DNA of 64,000 nucleotides from Mesorhizobium loti (GTDB lineage Bacteria; Pseudomonadota; Alphaproteobacteria; Rhizobiales; Rhizobiaceae). The stretch is taken from the NCBI RefSeq assembly GCF_013170705.1, contig NZ_CP033334.1:2643501-2707500 (forward strand), given 5' to 3'. The position numbers and the translations under genes are program-made. Under the pieces are notes generated by a model. That model was not told the origin of the DNA. It searched no databases and was given only the letters and a program-made list of their open reading frames with translations. How positions within the stretch are numbered: the first letter of the stretch is position 1; each line of letters opens with the position of its first letter. This document shows positions 1 through 9,169 of the stretch, piece by piece.

Positions 1-837
1 GCGCCGGATTTCGAACGCTGCCGCCTGTTGTGCGAGACCCTCGACCGGCATGTCTCGGGTGCCGCGCACCATTACATCCTGGTCGAGCGTCGCGATGTCG
101 CGCTTTTCCGCCAGCTGGAAACAAGCCGGCGCACTATCGTCGATGAGCGCGACCTGCTGCCGCGCTGGCTGCGCGCTTTGGACGACCCGCTCAGCCTGTT
201 CCGCCGGCGTGTCTGGCTCAGCCTGAAGACGCAGCCGCTGCGCGGCTGGCACGTGCAGCAACTGCGCCGTATCGCCATTTCGGCCCATGCTAGTGAAGAC
301 GTATTGGTCTTCTGCGATTCCGACGTCGCTTTCCTCAAGCCTTTCCACTGTGCCGCCTTCTGGCGCGACGGCAAGGCGCGCCTGTTTCGCCGCGACGGCG
401 TGCTGGCGGATGAGGGTCATGACGAGCATCGCATCTGGTCACGCAATGCGGGTTCGGCACTTGGCATCGACCCGTCCCGCATATCGGCCCACGATTACAT
501 CTCGACCCTGATTGCCTGGCGTCGCGACGCCGTGATTGCCATGTGCGGTCAGATCGAGAAGGTCCATGGCCGCGACTGGGTCGAGGTCGTCGGCTCGGCG
601 CGCAGATTCTCCGAATGCATGATCTATGGCCGCTATGTCGACGATCTGCTGGACGGCGCCGGCCACTTCCACGGTTCGGAAGAATTCTGCCGCGTCCACT
701 GGACGGGCGAAGCGTTGTCGGACGACGAGTTCCGCCGCTTCGTTGCCGGCATGGCGCCGGATCAGGTGGCGATCGGCATGCAATCCTTCATCGGCACCGA
801 TATCGGCCGCATCCGCCGCCTGATCGGGCTCGATTAG
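1..837 (+). CDS. DUF6492-like glycosyltransferase-type protein, 5' end outside window
   Basis: The frame is open from base 1; the first possible in-window start is a TTG at 28, so the true start almost certainly lies upstream. The visible 270 or so residues contain a VFCDSDVAF segment near residue 100, resembling the DxD-type nucleotide-sugar site of glycosyltransferases. The general pattern resembles DUF6492 proteins often found in rhizobial polysaccharide loci. It converges on a flippase gene 12 bp away, and a chain-length protein follows, which supports a surface polysaccharide role. The family call is from memory of the pattern; the enzymatic activity and acceptor are unknown. Confidence 0.55.
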   Translation, partial: APDFERCRLLCETLDRHVSGAAHHYILVERRDVALFRQLETSRRTIVDERDLLPRWLRALDDPLSLFRRRVWLSLKTQPLRGWHVQQLRRIAISAHASEDVLVFCDSDVAFLKPFHCAAFWRDGKARLFRRDGVLADEGHDEHRIWSRNAGSALGIDPSRISAHDYISTLIAWRRDAVIAMCGQIEKVHGRDWVEVVGSARRFSECMIYGRYVDDLLDGAGHFHGSEEFCRVHWTGEALSDDEFRRFVAGMAPDQVAIGMQSFIGTDIGRIRRLIGLD

Positions 838-849
838 CCTCACCCGAAT

Positions 850-2160
850 TCAGATTGCCTTCGCCGGTTTGCGCATTGCCGAATAGGTCAGCAGCATCGA
901 CGCGAGATAGAGCAACAGGAAGACGACATTGAGCGACAGCACCAGCTTCGACGTATCGGAGATGGTGGTCAGCACATAGGTCAAAAGCAGCGCCTTCAGT
1001 GCGGCGAGCAGGCCCAGATTGAGCGCCCGTACCAGCGTCTGGCCGCGCGCGAAGAGGAGTTCGGCCTGGTATTCGACCAGATTGCGCAGCCCCGGAACGC
1101 AGATCGCCAGCGCCACCAGCGGCGCGGCCTCGGAGACATTCCTGCCAAGCGCGTTGGGGAAGAAGTGCAGCACGATGCCAAGCACCAGCAGCGCCAGCGT
1201 CGAAACGAGGAAGACGCCCCCTTCGATGCCGCTCTTGACCGTCAGCCGCGACAACAGGTCCGGCGCGCGCATCATGCGCTGCACCAGCATCATGGAGAAG
1301 GTGCGGATCGGGATCGCGGTCAGGTCGACCAGCCGCATGATGATGGCATAGATACCGGCCAGATGCGGGCCGCCGATCGCCAGCACCAGCAGCTTGTCGA
1401 ATTCCGATTGCAGATAAAACAGCACTTCGGCGCCGGCGACATAGATGGAATCGGCAAGCCGCCGCAGATAAAGCGCGATGCGCAGCCGCAGTCTTTGGCG
1501 CGGATAGAACCAGCCGAAGGCCAGTAGCAGCGAGGCGGTATTGGCGCCGATATAGAACCACGACCACGCCCAGATGCTGTGCTGCGCCGAGATCATGAAC
1601 AGCACCGCGCCAAGCGCCCGCAGCGCCGTCGCCAGGATTGCCAGCACGGCGGCACGGCCGAACTTGCCCAGCCCGTTGTTGACGATCAGGGCCACCTCCA
1701 CCGGCCGCCACAACAGCGCTTCGGCGAACACGATCGCCGAGAACACCGACAGAGGCACGGTGCCGGCGAAGAAGATCAGGTAGACGCCGAACGAGGCCGC
1801 GGCCAGCAGCGGCAGCGAGACGATGCCGAGCAGCAGGAAGCCGGCGGTGAAGGTGCCGATCAGGTTGGGGCGGATGGTGGCGGTGCGATAGAGCGCCGAG
1901 ATGAAACCGAAGGCCAGGATCCGCGACAGCATCACGCCGGCCGCCGAAGCGGTGGCGAACATGCCGAACTCGGAGATCGACAAGGTGTTGGCGAGCGCGA
2001 TGAAATAGGCCAGCGAAAACACCAGTCGCCCGCCGGCGCCGCTGATCGCCGAGAAATAGTCGCGGACCAGCCCCCGTCGCTCGGCCACGAAAGTGCCGAT
2101 CCGGGCGAGAGCACGCCTTTGCGGTATGCCGCGAGCTTCGGTCATGTACCGGGAAGCCAT
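850..2160 (-). CDS. Polysaccharide flippase/exporter (Wzx/MATE-like membrane protein)
   Basis: A 436-residue protein made largely of hydrophobic segments separated by short basic loops, the usual layout of the Wzx/PST polysaccharide flippases (12-14 transmembrane helices, 420-500 residues). It would move lipid-linked sugar repeats across the inner membrane. It starts at an ATG (2158-2160); a second ATG five codons later is an alternative. It is divergent from the Wzz-like gene at 2345, with which it shares a 184-bp upstream region, and convergent with the glycosyltransferase-like gene. The family is well supported by topology and context. The exported sugar cannot be read. Confidence 0.75.
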   Translation of the reverse strand: MASRYMTEARGIPQRRALARIGTFVAERRGLVRDYFSAISGAGGRLVFSLAYFIALANTLSISEFGMFATASAAGVMLSRILAFGFISALYRTATIRPNLIGTFTAGFLLLGIVSLPLLAAASFGVYLIFFAGTVPLSVFSAIVFAEALLWRPVEVALIVNNGLGKFGRAAVLAILATALRALGAVLFMISAQHSIWAWSWFYIGANTASLLLAFGWFYPRQRLRLRIALYLRRLADSIYVAGAEVLFYLQSEFDKLLVLAIGGPHLAGIYAIIMRLVDLTAIPIRTFSMMLVQRMMRAPDLLSRLTVKSGIEGGVFLVSTLALLVLGIVLHFFPNALGRNVSEAAPLVALAICVPGLRNLVEYQAELLFARGQTLVRALNLGLLAALKALLLTYVLTTISDTSKLVLSLNVVFLLLYLASMLLTYSAMRKPAKAI

Positions 2161-2344
2161 AGGCGGGAAAGCTTAACGTGCCGTTCTGAGGCCCGAATGC
2201 CCGGAAAATCCGGCACTTGAGGTTATGAAAAGCTTGCACGCGGGCCTGCCGAAATTAACCTTTTGTTTCCTATGCTTGTTTAGCGTGGCTTAACGAATAG
2301 CCGACCGCCGCTGCCAAGTGGCCAAAGGGTAAAGCTCCAAGACA

Positions 2345-4936
2345 ATGGTCGACAGGGAAAACCGTGAAGACTGGAGGCGCGAGCGTTCATTGCTGGCGCT
2401 CGGCCAGGCCATGCGCGGTGAGGACGACGCGTCCCTGGTCTCGATAGGGGATCGGGCGGACCCGTCATGGCGCGAAGATGCCGCCACGCGCCATCGCCTT
2501 GCCCGTTCACGGCGTGAGGCGCGGACGAACCCAACGCCATCCGCGGCCGCCGTCGAAGTTGAGCCGTTCCGGCCGGACGAGCAGCCGGAAGCGGCCGCAC
2601 AGGACGATGCCTGGCGCTCGCGGGAGGACGCCGGCAGCGGCGATCTGCCGCCGGCCGTGCAGGGCGCACGGATGGCACCTGAAAAACCTTCCGGCAGCGC
2701 TCGATCTTATGACACATCCGTATCCCGCCGATCTGGCGAAACGGATGGCTCTTTCGGCGATCGTGGGGACGACCAGCATTGGAAACCGCTGATCGATCCG
2801 ATGCAGGTGGTGCGCGGCATTGCCAGGTCAAAGCTGCTGATCATCACGACCACGCTGATCGGTGCCGGCCTCGGTATAGCGATCGCGTTGTCGACGCCGA
2901 AGAAATATGAAGCCACCGCCGAACTGATCGTCGATCCGCGCGACCTCAAGCTCACCGATCGCGACCTCACCCAGAATGTCGTCGCCTCCGACGCCACCCT
3001 TGCCATTGTCGAGAACCAGGTCAGGGTGCTGACCTCGGGCACCGTTCTCAACAAGGTCGTCGACAAGCTCAATCTGACCAACGATCCGGAGTTCAATGGC
3101 CAGGGTGCCGGCGGGCTCGGCATCAGGTCTCTCATTCGCTCGGTTCTGTCGCGCCAGGATGGCGCGAGCGGTGCCGACGAGGTTCGCCGGCGTGCGCTTG
3201 CCGTCGGCAATCTGGCCGAAAGCCTTTCGGTCGAGCGTGGCGGCAAGACCTTCGTCATCACCGTCAGCGCGACCACGCAGAATGGCGAGAAATCGGCTCT
3301 CATCGCCAACACGATGACGGATGTGTTTCTGCAGACATTCGGCCAGATCCAGTCCGATACGGCCGGCCGCGCGACCGACGAACTGACGGCAAGGCTCGAT
3401 GAACTGCGCAAGGGCGTCGAGGCGGCCGAGCGCAAGGTCGAGGATTTCAGGGCTTCGCATGACCTCGTTGACGCACAGGGTCATCTGATCAGCGACGACG
3501 AGATGCTGAAGCTCAACGAGCAGCTGTCCATCGCCCGCGCCCGCACGCTGGAGCTCAATGCAAGGGCGGCTTCAGCGCGCTCGATCGACGTCAATTCGGT
3601 TCTTTCCGGCACCTTGCCGGAGGAGATCAACTCCAACTCGATGAGCGACCTGCGCTCGCAATATGCGACGCTCAAGCAGGAGGCCGACCGCGCCGCCATC
3701 CGGCTCGGCCCGCGTCATCCCGAACTCCAGGCGCTCAACGCGCAGATCGCCGGCGCGCGCGACCGCATCGCCGGTGAATTGCGCCGCATCGCTTCCTCGC
3801 TGCAGGTCGACCTGAAACGGGCCGTCCAGCTCGAACAGGATCTCTCTTCCCGCCTTGCCCAGCTCAAGGTGCGCAGCGGCGACGTCAACAATGACCTGGT
3901 GTCGATGCGTGAACTGGAGCGCGAGGCCAGCGCCAAGCGCTCCGTCTATGAACAGTATCTTCTGCGCGCCAAGGAGACCGGCGAGCAGAAGGACATCAAC
4001 ACCGCCAATATGAACGTCATCTCCAAGGCTTTCGCGCCGCTTGAAGCGAAAGGCCCGTCGCGGGCCCTGATGGCGCTTGCCGGCCTGGTCCTGGGTTTTG
4101 CCTCTGGAATTGGTCTCGGCGCGATGCGCGGCGCCTATGAAAGCCTGCGCGAGACCGCGACATCGCGGTCGCGCCGCGACCGCAAGCCGCCTCTCGAGGA
4201 CCAGGCATTGCGGACGGCACCGCCGCCCGCACCGCCAATGCCGGCAGCGCCGGTGCCCCCAGCGCCGCCACCGCCGGCACCTGCATCGCCACCGCCTGCA
4301 TCACCACCGCCCTTGGCACAGGCCGGAGCCGCTCCCGTCGAAAGGCCCGGCCGTATCGGTGCGTTCATGGCGAAGCTGCGCGATGCCGTGTCCCGCAAGC
4401 CCTCCGCGGAGGTGGATGATGCCAGCGAGTTCGCCGCCTTTGGTGAGAACGCGCGGCCGGCGGATGCTGCCATGCCTTCCGGCTTCCAAAACCCGGATGC
4501 CGCTTTCATGCCCCGGCCAGGGATATCGGACTATGCGCGGCCGCCTTTCCCGTCAGGCTTCGATGCCGCCTATTCCCAGCCGATGGGGCCGCCGTCGCGG
4601 TCGCCGATAATGCCGCTGCACCCGCTCTATCCGCCGCCGCCCTATCCCCATGCACAGCAGGCCGGCTATCCGCAAATGCAGCCGTGGCAGGCGCAGTCGC
4701 CGGCCAGCAATCCCTACGCCCAGGCCATGGCGCCCTATGCCGGGCAAATGCCGCATCCATCGCAGCCCGTTCAGCCGCAGCCACCGGCCTATCCGGCTCA
4801 GCCACCGGTGGAGGCTCCGCAGGCCGAGGAAAGCACAGAGCACGCGCCGATCGAGGAAATCCGCGCCAGCCTGCGCGAATTTCGCGAGGCGGTCCGCGAA
4901 CTCACCGAGAGCCGCGCCCGCCGCCGCTACTTCTGA
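2345..4936 (+). CDS. Wzz/GumC-type polysaccharide chain-length/export protein with proline-rich tail
   Basis: An 863-residue protein. A charged N-terminal region (1-150) is followed by a first membrane helix at about 160-180, a periplasmic Wzz domain starting YEATAELIVDP, a long coiled-coil section (about 330-560) and a second membrane helix at about 575-597. This is the architecture of polysaccharide co-polymerases such as ExoP and GumC, which set chain length and help export. ExoP-type proteins carry a C-terminal BY-kinase; here there are no Walker motifs. Instead there is a cytoplasmic tail of about 260 residues very rich in Pro, Ala, Gln and Tyr, ending in an acidic-basic helix. The kinase may be a separate protein elsewhere, or absent. 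Confidence 0.8.
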   Translation: MVDRENREDWRRERSLLALGQAMRGEDDASLVSIGDRADPSWREDAATRHRLARSRREARTNPTPSAAAVEVEPFRPDEQPEAAAQDDAWRSREDAGSGDLPPAVQGARMAPEKPSGSARSYDTSVSRRSGETDGSFGDRGDDQHWKPLIDPMQVVRGIARSKLLIITTTLIGAGLGIAIALSTPKKYEATAELIVDPRDLKLTDRDLTQNVVASDATLAIVENQVRVLTSGTVLNKVVDKLNLTNDPEFNGQGAGGLGIRSLIRSVLSRQDGASGADEVRRRALAVGNLAESLSVERGGKTFVITVSATTQNGEKSALIANTMTDVFLQTFGQIQSDTAGRATDELTARLDELRKGVEAAERKVEDFRASHDLVDAQGHLISDDEMLKLNEQLSIARARTLELNARAASARSIDVNSVLSGTLPEEINSNSMSDLRSQYATLKQEADRAAIRLGPRHPELQALNAQIAGARDRIAGELRRIASSLQVDLKRAVQLEQDLSSRLAQLKVRSGDVNNDLVSMRELEREASAKRSVYEQYLLRAKETGEQKDINTANMNVISKAFAPLEAKGPSRALMALAGLVLGFASGIGLGAMRGAYESLRETATSRSRRDRKPPLEDQALRTAPPPAPPMPAAPVPPAPPPPAPASPPPASPPPLAQAGAAPVERPGRIGAFMAKLRDAVSRKPSAEVDDASEFAAFGENARPADAAMPSGFQNPDAAFMPRPGISDYARPPFPSGFDAAYSQPMGPPSRSPIMPLHPLYPPPPYPHAQQAGYPQMQPWQAQSPASNPYAQAMAPYAGQMPHPSQPVQPQPPAYPAQPPVEAPQAEESTEHAPIEEIRASLREFREAVRELTESRARRRYF

Positions 4937-5119
4937 GCCACAAAGATACGTCGTCGAGGCCGAACAAAAGCGGCTCGGTTTCGCGTAAACGGCATCGGAC
5001 GGCGTTTTGGCGGGATTGCGTGGTGGGATTTTCGTGACAATGCCGCGCTGCATGTTGCCGGCGCCGCTGCGTTGTGTTCCCGAAAGCGGCGTTGGACGAA
5101 ACAGTGTTGAGGATGGTTC

Positions 5120-6019
5120 ATGGCCGAAGTGATTGACGGAAAAAGCGTCGCCGAGGATGTGGTGCGGACGGTCAAGACCCTGACTGCCGAACTGGTCGCC
5201 AAGGGAAAGGCCAAGCCCGGTCTGGCCGTGGTCATCGTCGGCGAGGATCCGGCGAGCCAGGTCTATGTCGCCTCCAAATCCCGCACTGCCAAGGAATGCG
5301 GCTTTCATTCGCTGCAGCACACGCTGCCGGCCGAGACCTCTGAGCAGGCGCTGCTCAAGATCATCGCCGAGCTCAACGCCGATCCGGCCATCAACGGGAT
5401 CCTGGTTCAGCTGCCGGTGCCTGCCCATATCGACGCAGGCAAGATCATCCAGGCCATCGCGCCTCAGAAGGATGTTGACGGGTTCCATTTCATCAATGTC
5501 GGCAAGCTCGGCACCGGCGAACTCGACACGGCCTTTGTTCCCTGCACGCCCGCCGGCTCGATGCTTCTGATCGAGCGCGTGCGCGGCAAGGATCTGTCAG
5601 GCCTCAACGCCGTCGTCGTTGGCCGCTCCAACATCGTCGGCAAGCCGATGGCCAATCTGCTGCTTGCCGCCAACTGCACCGTCACCATCGCCCACAGCCG
5701 CACGAAGGATCTGCCGGCCCTTGCTCGCACGGCCGACATTCTTGTCGCCGCCGTCGGCCGGCCGGAAATGATCAAGGGGGATTGGGTGAAGCCCGGCGCC
5801 ACCGTCATCGATGTCGGCATCAACCGCATTCCCGCGCCCGAGAAAGGCGAGGGCAAGTCGCGTCTGGTCGGCGACGTCGCCTATGCGGAGGCGGCCAGGG
5901 AGGCTGGCGCCATCACCCCTGTGCCCGGCGGTGTCGGGCCGATGACCATTGCCATGCTGATGGCCAATACGTTAGCTTCCGCATACCTTGCGGCCGGATT
6001 GAAACGGCCCTCCTTCTGA
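5120..6019 (+). CDS. folD: Methylenetetrahydrofolate dehydrogenase/cyclohydrolase
   Basis: A 299-residue protein of normal FolD length. It interconverts 5,10-methylene-, methenyl- and 10-formyl-tetrahydrofolate in the cytosol, using NADP. Visible signatures are the YVASKSR segment with the catalytic lysine near residue 57, VPCTPAG, the dinucleotide-binding GRSNIVGKP, and the C-terminal PGGVGPMT. The start ATG at 5120 follows GAGGATGG. The gene stands between the polysaccharide genes and an AraC-type regulator without obvious operon partners. The assignment is secure. Confidence 0.97.
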   Translation: MAEVIDGKSVAEDVVRTVKTLTAELVAKGKAKPGLAVVIVGEDPASQVYVASKSRTAKECGFHSLQHTLPAETSEQALLKIIAELNADPAINGILVQLPVPAHIDAGKIIQAIAPQKDVDGFHFINVGKLGTGELDTAFVPCTPAGSMLLIERVRGKDLSGLNAVVVGRSNIVGKPMANLLLAANCTVTIAHSRTKDLPALARTADILVAAVGRPEMIKGDWVKPGATVIDVGINRIPAPEKGEGKSRLVGDVAYAEAAREAGAITPVPGGVGPMTIAMLMANTLASAYLAAGLKRPSF

Positions 6020-6026
6020 GCCCGGG

Positions 6027-7046
6027 TTGAACCTGAAAGCCGCAGCTTTGCCGAACCCCTCTGTTTCCCAGGAACGGCCGGTCACGAGTGATCCCGTTCA
6101 AGGTGGCCGGCAGTTCGCCTTTCTGCTGGTCGATAAGTTCTCCATGTTCTCGCTGGCCGCCGCGATAGACACGTTCCGTTCGGCGAACCGTCTGCTCGGC
6201 CGCGATTTCTATGGCTGGACCACAGTGTCGGCCGACGGCGATCCGGTGATGGCCTCAAATGGCCTGCCGCTCAAGATCGACTACGGCGTCGCCGACCTGC
6301 CGCCGGTCGATATCCTCTTCGTCTCGGTTGGCCTGACGACGGAATTTCCAGGTAAGAGCAAGGTGCTGGCGGCCCTGCGCAGCTGGGGCCGGCGCGGCAA
6401 CGCGCTCGGCGCGCTGTCGGTTGGTTCCTACCTGCTGGCGGAGGCCGGACAGCTCGACGGCTACAGATGCACCATCCATTGGGAGAACCGCGCCGGCTTC
6501 ATGGAGCGCTTCCCCGACATCAACTGCACTGGCAATGTCTTCGAGATCGACCGCAAGCGCTACACCTGCGCCGGCGGCACCACCTCGATCGACCTGATGC
6601 TGGAGATCGTGCGTGGCGATTTCGGCTCGAACCTCGCCAATGGCGTCGCCAACCAGTTCCAGCACGAGCGCATCCGCTCGGCCGGCGACCGCCAGCGCGT
6701 CGGTCCGGAGCGCGACCTGACCGGCAAGTCGGAGAAGTTGAGGCGGATCGTCGAACTGATGGCCGACCATCTCGATGAACCCTTGTCAGCGGTGCAACTC
6801 GCCAAGTCGGCGGGTCTATCGGTGCGCCAGGTGGAACGTCTTTTCCTGCGCCACCTCAATGTCACGCCCGGCCGCTATTATATGCGGTTGCGGCTGGAGC
6901 GGGCGCGCGAATTGCTGCGCCAGACCAACATGCCGATCCTCGACGTGGCGATCGCCACCGGCTTCACCTCGCATTCCTATTTTGCCCAGAGCTACCGGCT
7001 GCAGTTTGGCCGTCCGCCTTCCGAAGAGCGCCGCACCACCTACTGA
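6027..7046 (+). CDS. GlxA-family transcriptional regulator (DJ-1/PfpI domain plus AraC HTH)
   Basis: A 339-residue protein with an N-terminal class-I glutamine-amidotransferase-like (DJ-1/PfpI) domain, about 25-200, and a C-terminal AraC/XylS double helix-turn-helix, about 235-335. The nucleophile elbow reads LSVGSYLLAEAG, with Ser where active enzymes have Cys, as usual in ligand-sensing regulators. The AraC part has the typical SVRQVERLF and GFTSHSYF helices. Relatives include GbdR and ArgR-type regulators of quaternary amine or arginine metabolism, but the ligand here is unknown. The frame opens at TTG 6027, eight bases after folD stops; no strong ribosome site is visible, so the start is uncertain. 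Confidence 0.85.
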   Translation: MNLKAAALPNPSVSQERPVTSDPVQGGRQFAFLLVDKFSMFSLAAAIDTFRSANRLLGRDFYGWTTVSADGDPVMASNGLPLKIDYGVADLPPVDILFVSVGLTTEFPGKSKVLAALRSWGRRGNALGALSVGSYLLAEAGQLDGYRCTIHWENRAGFMERFPDINCTGNVFEIDRKRYTCAGGTTSIDLMLEIVRGDFGSNLANGVANQFQHERIRSAGDRQRVGPERDLTGKSEKLRRIVELMADHLDEPLSAVQLAKSAGLSVRQVERLFLRHLNVTPGRYYMRLRLERARELLRQTNMPILDVAIATGFTSHSYFAQSYRLQFGRPPSEERRTTY

Positions 7047-7086
7047 GCCGCCTGGAGGCAGCCCCGACTCCCAACCTTTCGCCGGG

Positions 7087-7275
7087 TTGACAGGCGAGAC
7101 CGCCACGCCATTGGCCCAGATAGGCAAGGCGCAGCAGTTGAATCCGGAAACCCGCGCCATCATCGCCAACAGGGCGCTCATCCTGTTTAATGCCGGTCGC
7201 ATCGACGACGCCGTGATGATCCTGCAGCAACTGGCCAAGGCCGAGCCGAATCTGCGCTCCGCGCCCTCTAGAGAT
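7087..7275 (+). pseudogene. Remnant of a TPR-repeat protein
   Basis: Between the AraC-type regulator and the vWA gene the plus strand encodes a short segment with tetratricopeptide character: alternating small and large residues, ANRALILFNAG, then a second helix ending QQLAKAEPN. There is no start codon or upstream domain, and the frame runs on from out-of-frame sequence inside the regulator gene. I read it as the residue of a deleted gene. The rest of the 7047-7435 gap shows only the ribosome site of the next gene. Confidence 0.4.
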
Positions 7276-7435
7276 TGCGGTCTGATGTCCGATACCGCGC
7301 CATCGTCGAGCACGAAAGTTTCAGGCCGGCTCCGCCGGTTGGCGCCTGAGCAACATGGCCGCGTCCGGTCTTGTGTCGCGACGCGCGCTCAAATAGTTTT
7401 GGGCCGCAGGCGGGGCGGCTACTCAGGAGATTTTG

Positions 7436-9103
7436 ATGGCGGGACTTGCACGGAGCATCGCTGCGGCGATCCTCCTTTTGTCGATGACGACGTTCGGCTT
7501 TGCCGCCAACAAGGTCATCATCATTCTCGATGCTTCCGGGTCGATGTGGGCGCAGATCGACGGCAAGCCCAAGCTCGAAATCGCCAGGGAATCGCTGAGG
7601 ACCGTGCTCAAATCGGTTCCCGTCGACGACGAAATCGGCTTCATGGCCTATGGCCATCGCGAAAAAGGCAGCTGCGATGACATCCAGCTGATCGTGCCCC
7701 CCCAGGCGGGCTCGGCAAGCGCCATCACGGACGCCGCCGACAGTCTGAAATTCCTCGGCAAAACGCCGCTCACGGCGGCCGTCAAGCAGGCGGCCGAAGC
7801 GCTGAAATACACCGAGGACAAGGCGACCGTCGTCCTCATCACCGATGGGCTCGAAACCTGCGGCGGCGACCCGTGTGCGCTTGGCAAGGAACTCGAGGCG
7901 TCCGGCGTCGACTTCACCGCCGACGTCGTCGGCTTCGGCCTGACCGCCGATGAAGGCAAGCAGATCGCCTGCCTCGCCGACAACACCGGCGGCAAGTACA
8001 TCCAGGCCTCCGACGAGAAGGCGCTGCAGGAAGCGCTGGTGGAGACCGTCGCGGCTCCCGAACCAGCCCCCGCGCCGGCTCCAGCACCAGCCCCGGCTCC
8101 CGCGCCTGAACCGAAAGCAGTCGAGGTCGACTACAATCTGATCCCGACAGCGTTGCTGAAGGAAGGTGGTCAGGCACCAAAGACCGACGTCTACTTCGAA
8201 ATCTTCAAGGATGACGCCAAGGGAAGCGGCGGCGACCATGTCGACTCCGGCTACAACGTCGTCAAGTTCCATCTTGCTGCCGGCAATTACGTCGTCGTCG
8301 CCACCAGCGGCGCCGCCAAGGCCGAGCAGAAGGTCTCGCTGACGGCCGACAAGGCGACGGAGGTGGCGCTTGACCTGAATGCCGCGGAGATTTCCATCCA
8401 TGCGCGGCCGGCCCCTGGGGCCGATGTCGACCGCAATGCGCAGATCAGCATCGCCTATCCCGGCGGCACGTCGGACAGCAATTACGGCGAGGTCAAGTAC
8501 GTCGTTCCGGCCGGCGAGACCAAGGTCACGGTGAAGCTGGGAGCCGGCGAGGCGAGCGAGACCATGCAGTTAGTCGCCGGCCAGGTCGTCGACAAGGACA
8601 TCATCGTCGGTGTCGGCAAGGCCAAGGCCAACGCTTTCTACACGCAGGGCGGAGAGAAAGCCGAAACCGATGTGGGTTGGAAGGTGTACAAGGCCGCCAA
8701 GAAGCTCGACGGTACCCGCGATCAGGTGACCTACGCCTACGGGCCCGATAGCCAGTTCGACCTGCCTCCGGGCGACTATGTGATGGGCGTCGATGTGCAG
8801 GCCGTGTCCACGGAACAGCCCTTCAGCGTGACGGTCGGGCAGATGACCGATGTCAACGTGACGCTGAACGCGGGCGTCCTGGCCGTCGACGCGCCCGGCG
8901 CGGATGGCTTCAAGATCTTTGAGGCCAAGAAGAACATCCAGGGCGAGCGCAAGCAGGTGACCTACGCCTATGGAGAGAAGATGCAGACCACGCTGGGGGC
9001 GGGCGACTACGTGCTCGTAACCAATTTCACCACCGACAAGGCCGACAAGGAAACACCCTTTACGGTCAAGGCCGGCGAGCGGAGTGAGCTCAAGGTCGAG
9101 TAG
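7436..9103 (+). CDS. Secreted von Willebrand factor A domain protein
   Basis: A 555-residue protein. The frame opens at TTG 7433, but the ATG at 7436 fits better because CAGGAGA lies 6 bases upstream. It has an N-terminal signal peptide ending around FGFAA, then a vWA domain with the metal-site motif DASGSMW near residue 30. A Pro-Ala linker of nine or so repeats follows near residue 210. The rest is a beta-rich region with repeated modules containing VTYAYG and L-G-A-G-D/P-P-G-D-Y-V-like segments. It probably acts in the periplasm or at the cell surface, binding a protein partner through the vWA fold. The function is unknown. A strong terminator follows. Confidence 0.8.
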   Translation: MAGLARSIAAAILLLSMTTFGFAANKVIIILDASGSMWAQIDGKPKLEIARESLRTVLKSVPVDDEIGFMAYGHREKGSCDDIQLIVPPQAGSASAITDAADSLKFLGKTPLTAAVKQAAEALKYTEDKATVVLITDGLETCGGDPCALGKELEASGVDFTADVVGFGLTADEGKQIACLADNTGGKYIQASDEKALQEALVETVAAPEPAPAPAPAPAPAPAPEPKAVEVDYNLIPTALLKEGGQAPKTDVYFEIFKDDAKGSGGDHVDSGYNVVKFHLAAGNYVVVATSGAAKAEQKVSLTADKATEVALDLNAAEISIHARPAPGADVDRNAQISIAYPGGTSDSNYGEVKYVVPAGETKVTVKLGAGEASETMQLVAGQVVDKDIIVGVGKAKANAFYTQGGEKAETDVGWKVYKAAKKLDGTRDQVTYAYGPDSQFDLPPGDYVMGVDVQAVSTEQPFSVTVGQMTDVNVTLNAGVLAVDAPGADGFKIFEAKKNIQGERKQVTYAYGEKMQTTLGAGDYVLVTNFTTDKADKETPFTVKAGERSELKVE

Positions 9104-9120
9104 CAGCCAGCTGAACAAGC

Positions 9121-9149
9121 AAAAAGGGCGGCTCAAGGCCGCCCTTTTT
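9121..9149. terminator. Bidirectional rho-independent terminator
   Basis: A 12-bp perfect stem (9121-9132 with 9138-9149) around a TCAAG loop. It is flanked by an A run on the left arm and a T run on the right arm, so it can stop transcription in both directions. It lies between the convergent vWA gene and edd. Confidence 0.9.
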
Positions 9150-9169
9150 GTTGAAAAACCAGAAGACGA

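Noticed and set aside
788..2239. A 483-residue open frame on the minus strand overlapping the flippase
   Set aside because: Arg/Ala/His-rich translation without family character; it is an out-of-frame reading of the flippase gene in GC-rich DNA.
8065..8115. Repetitive Ala-Pro coding stretch in the vWA protein
   Set aside because: A low-complexity linker in the protein, not a DNA repeat element or CRISPR.
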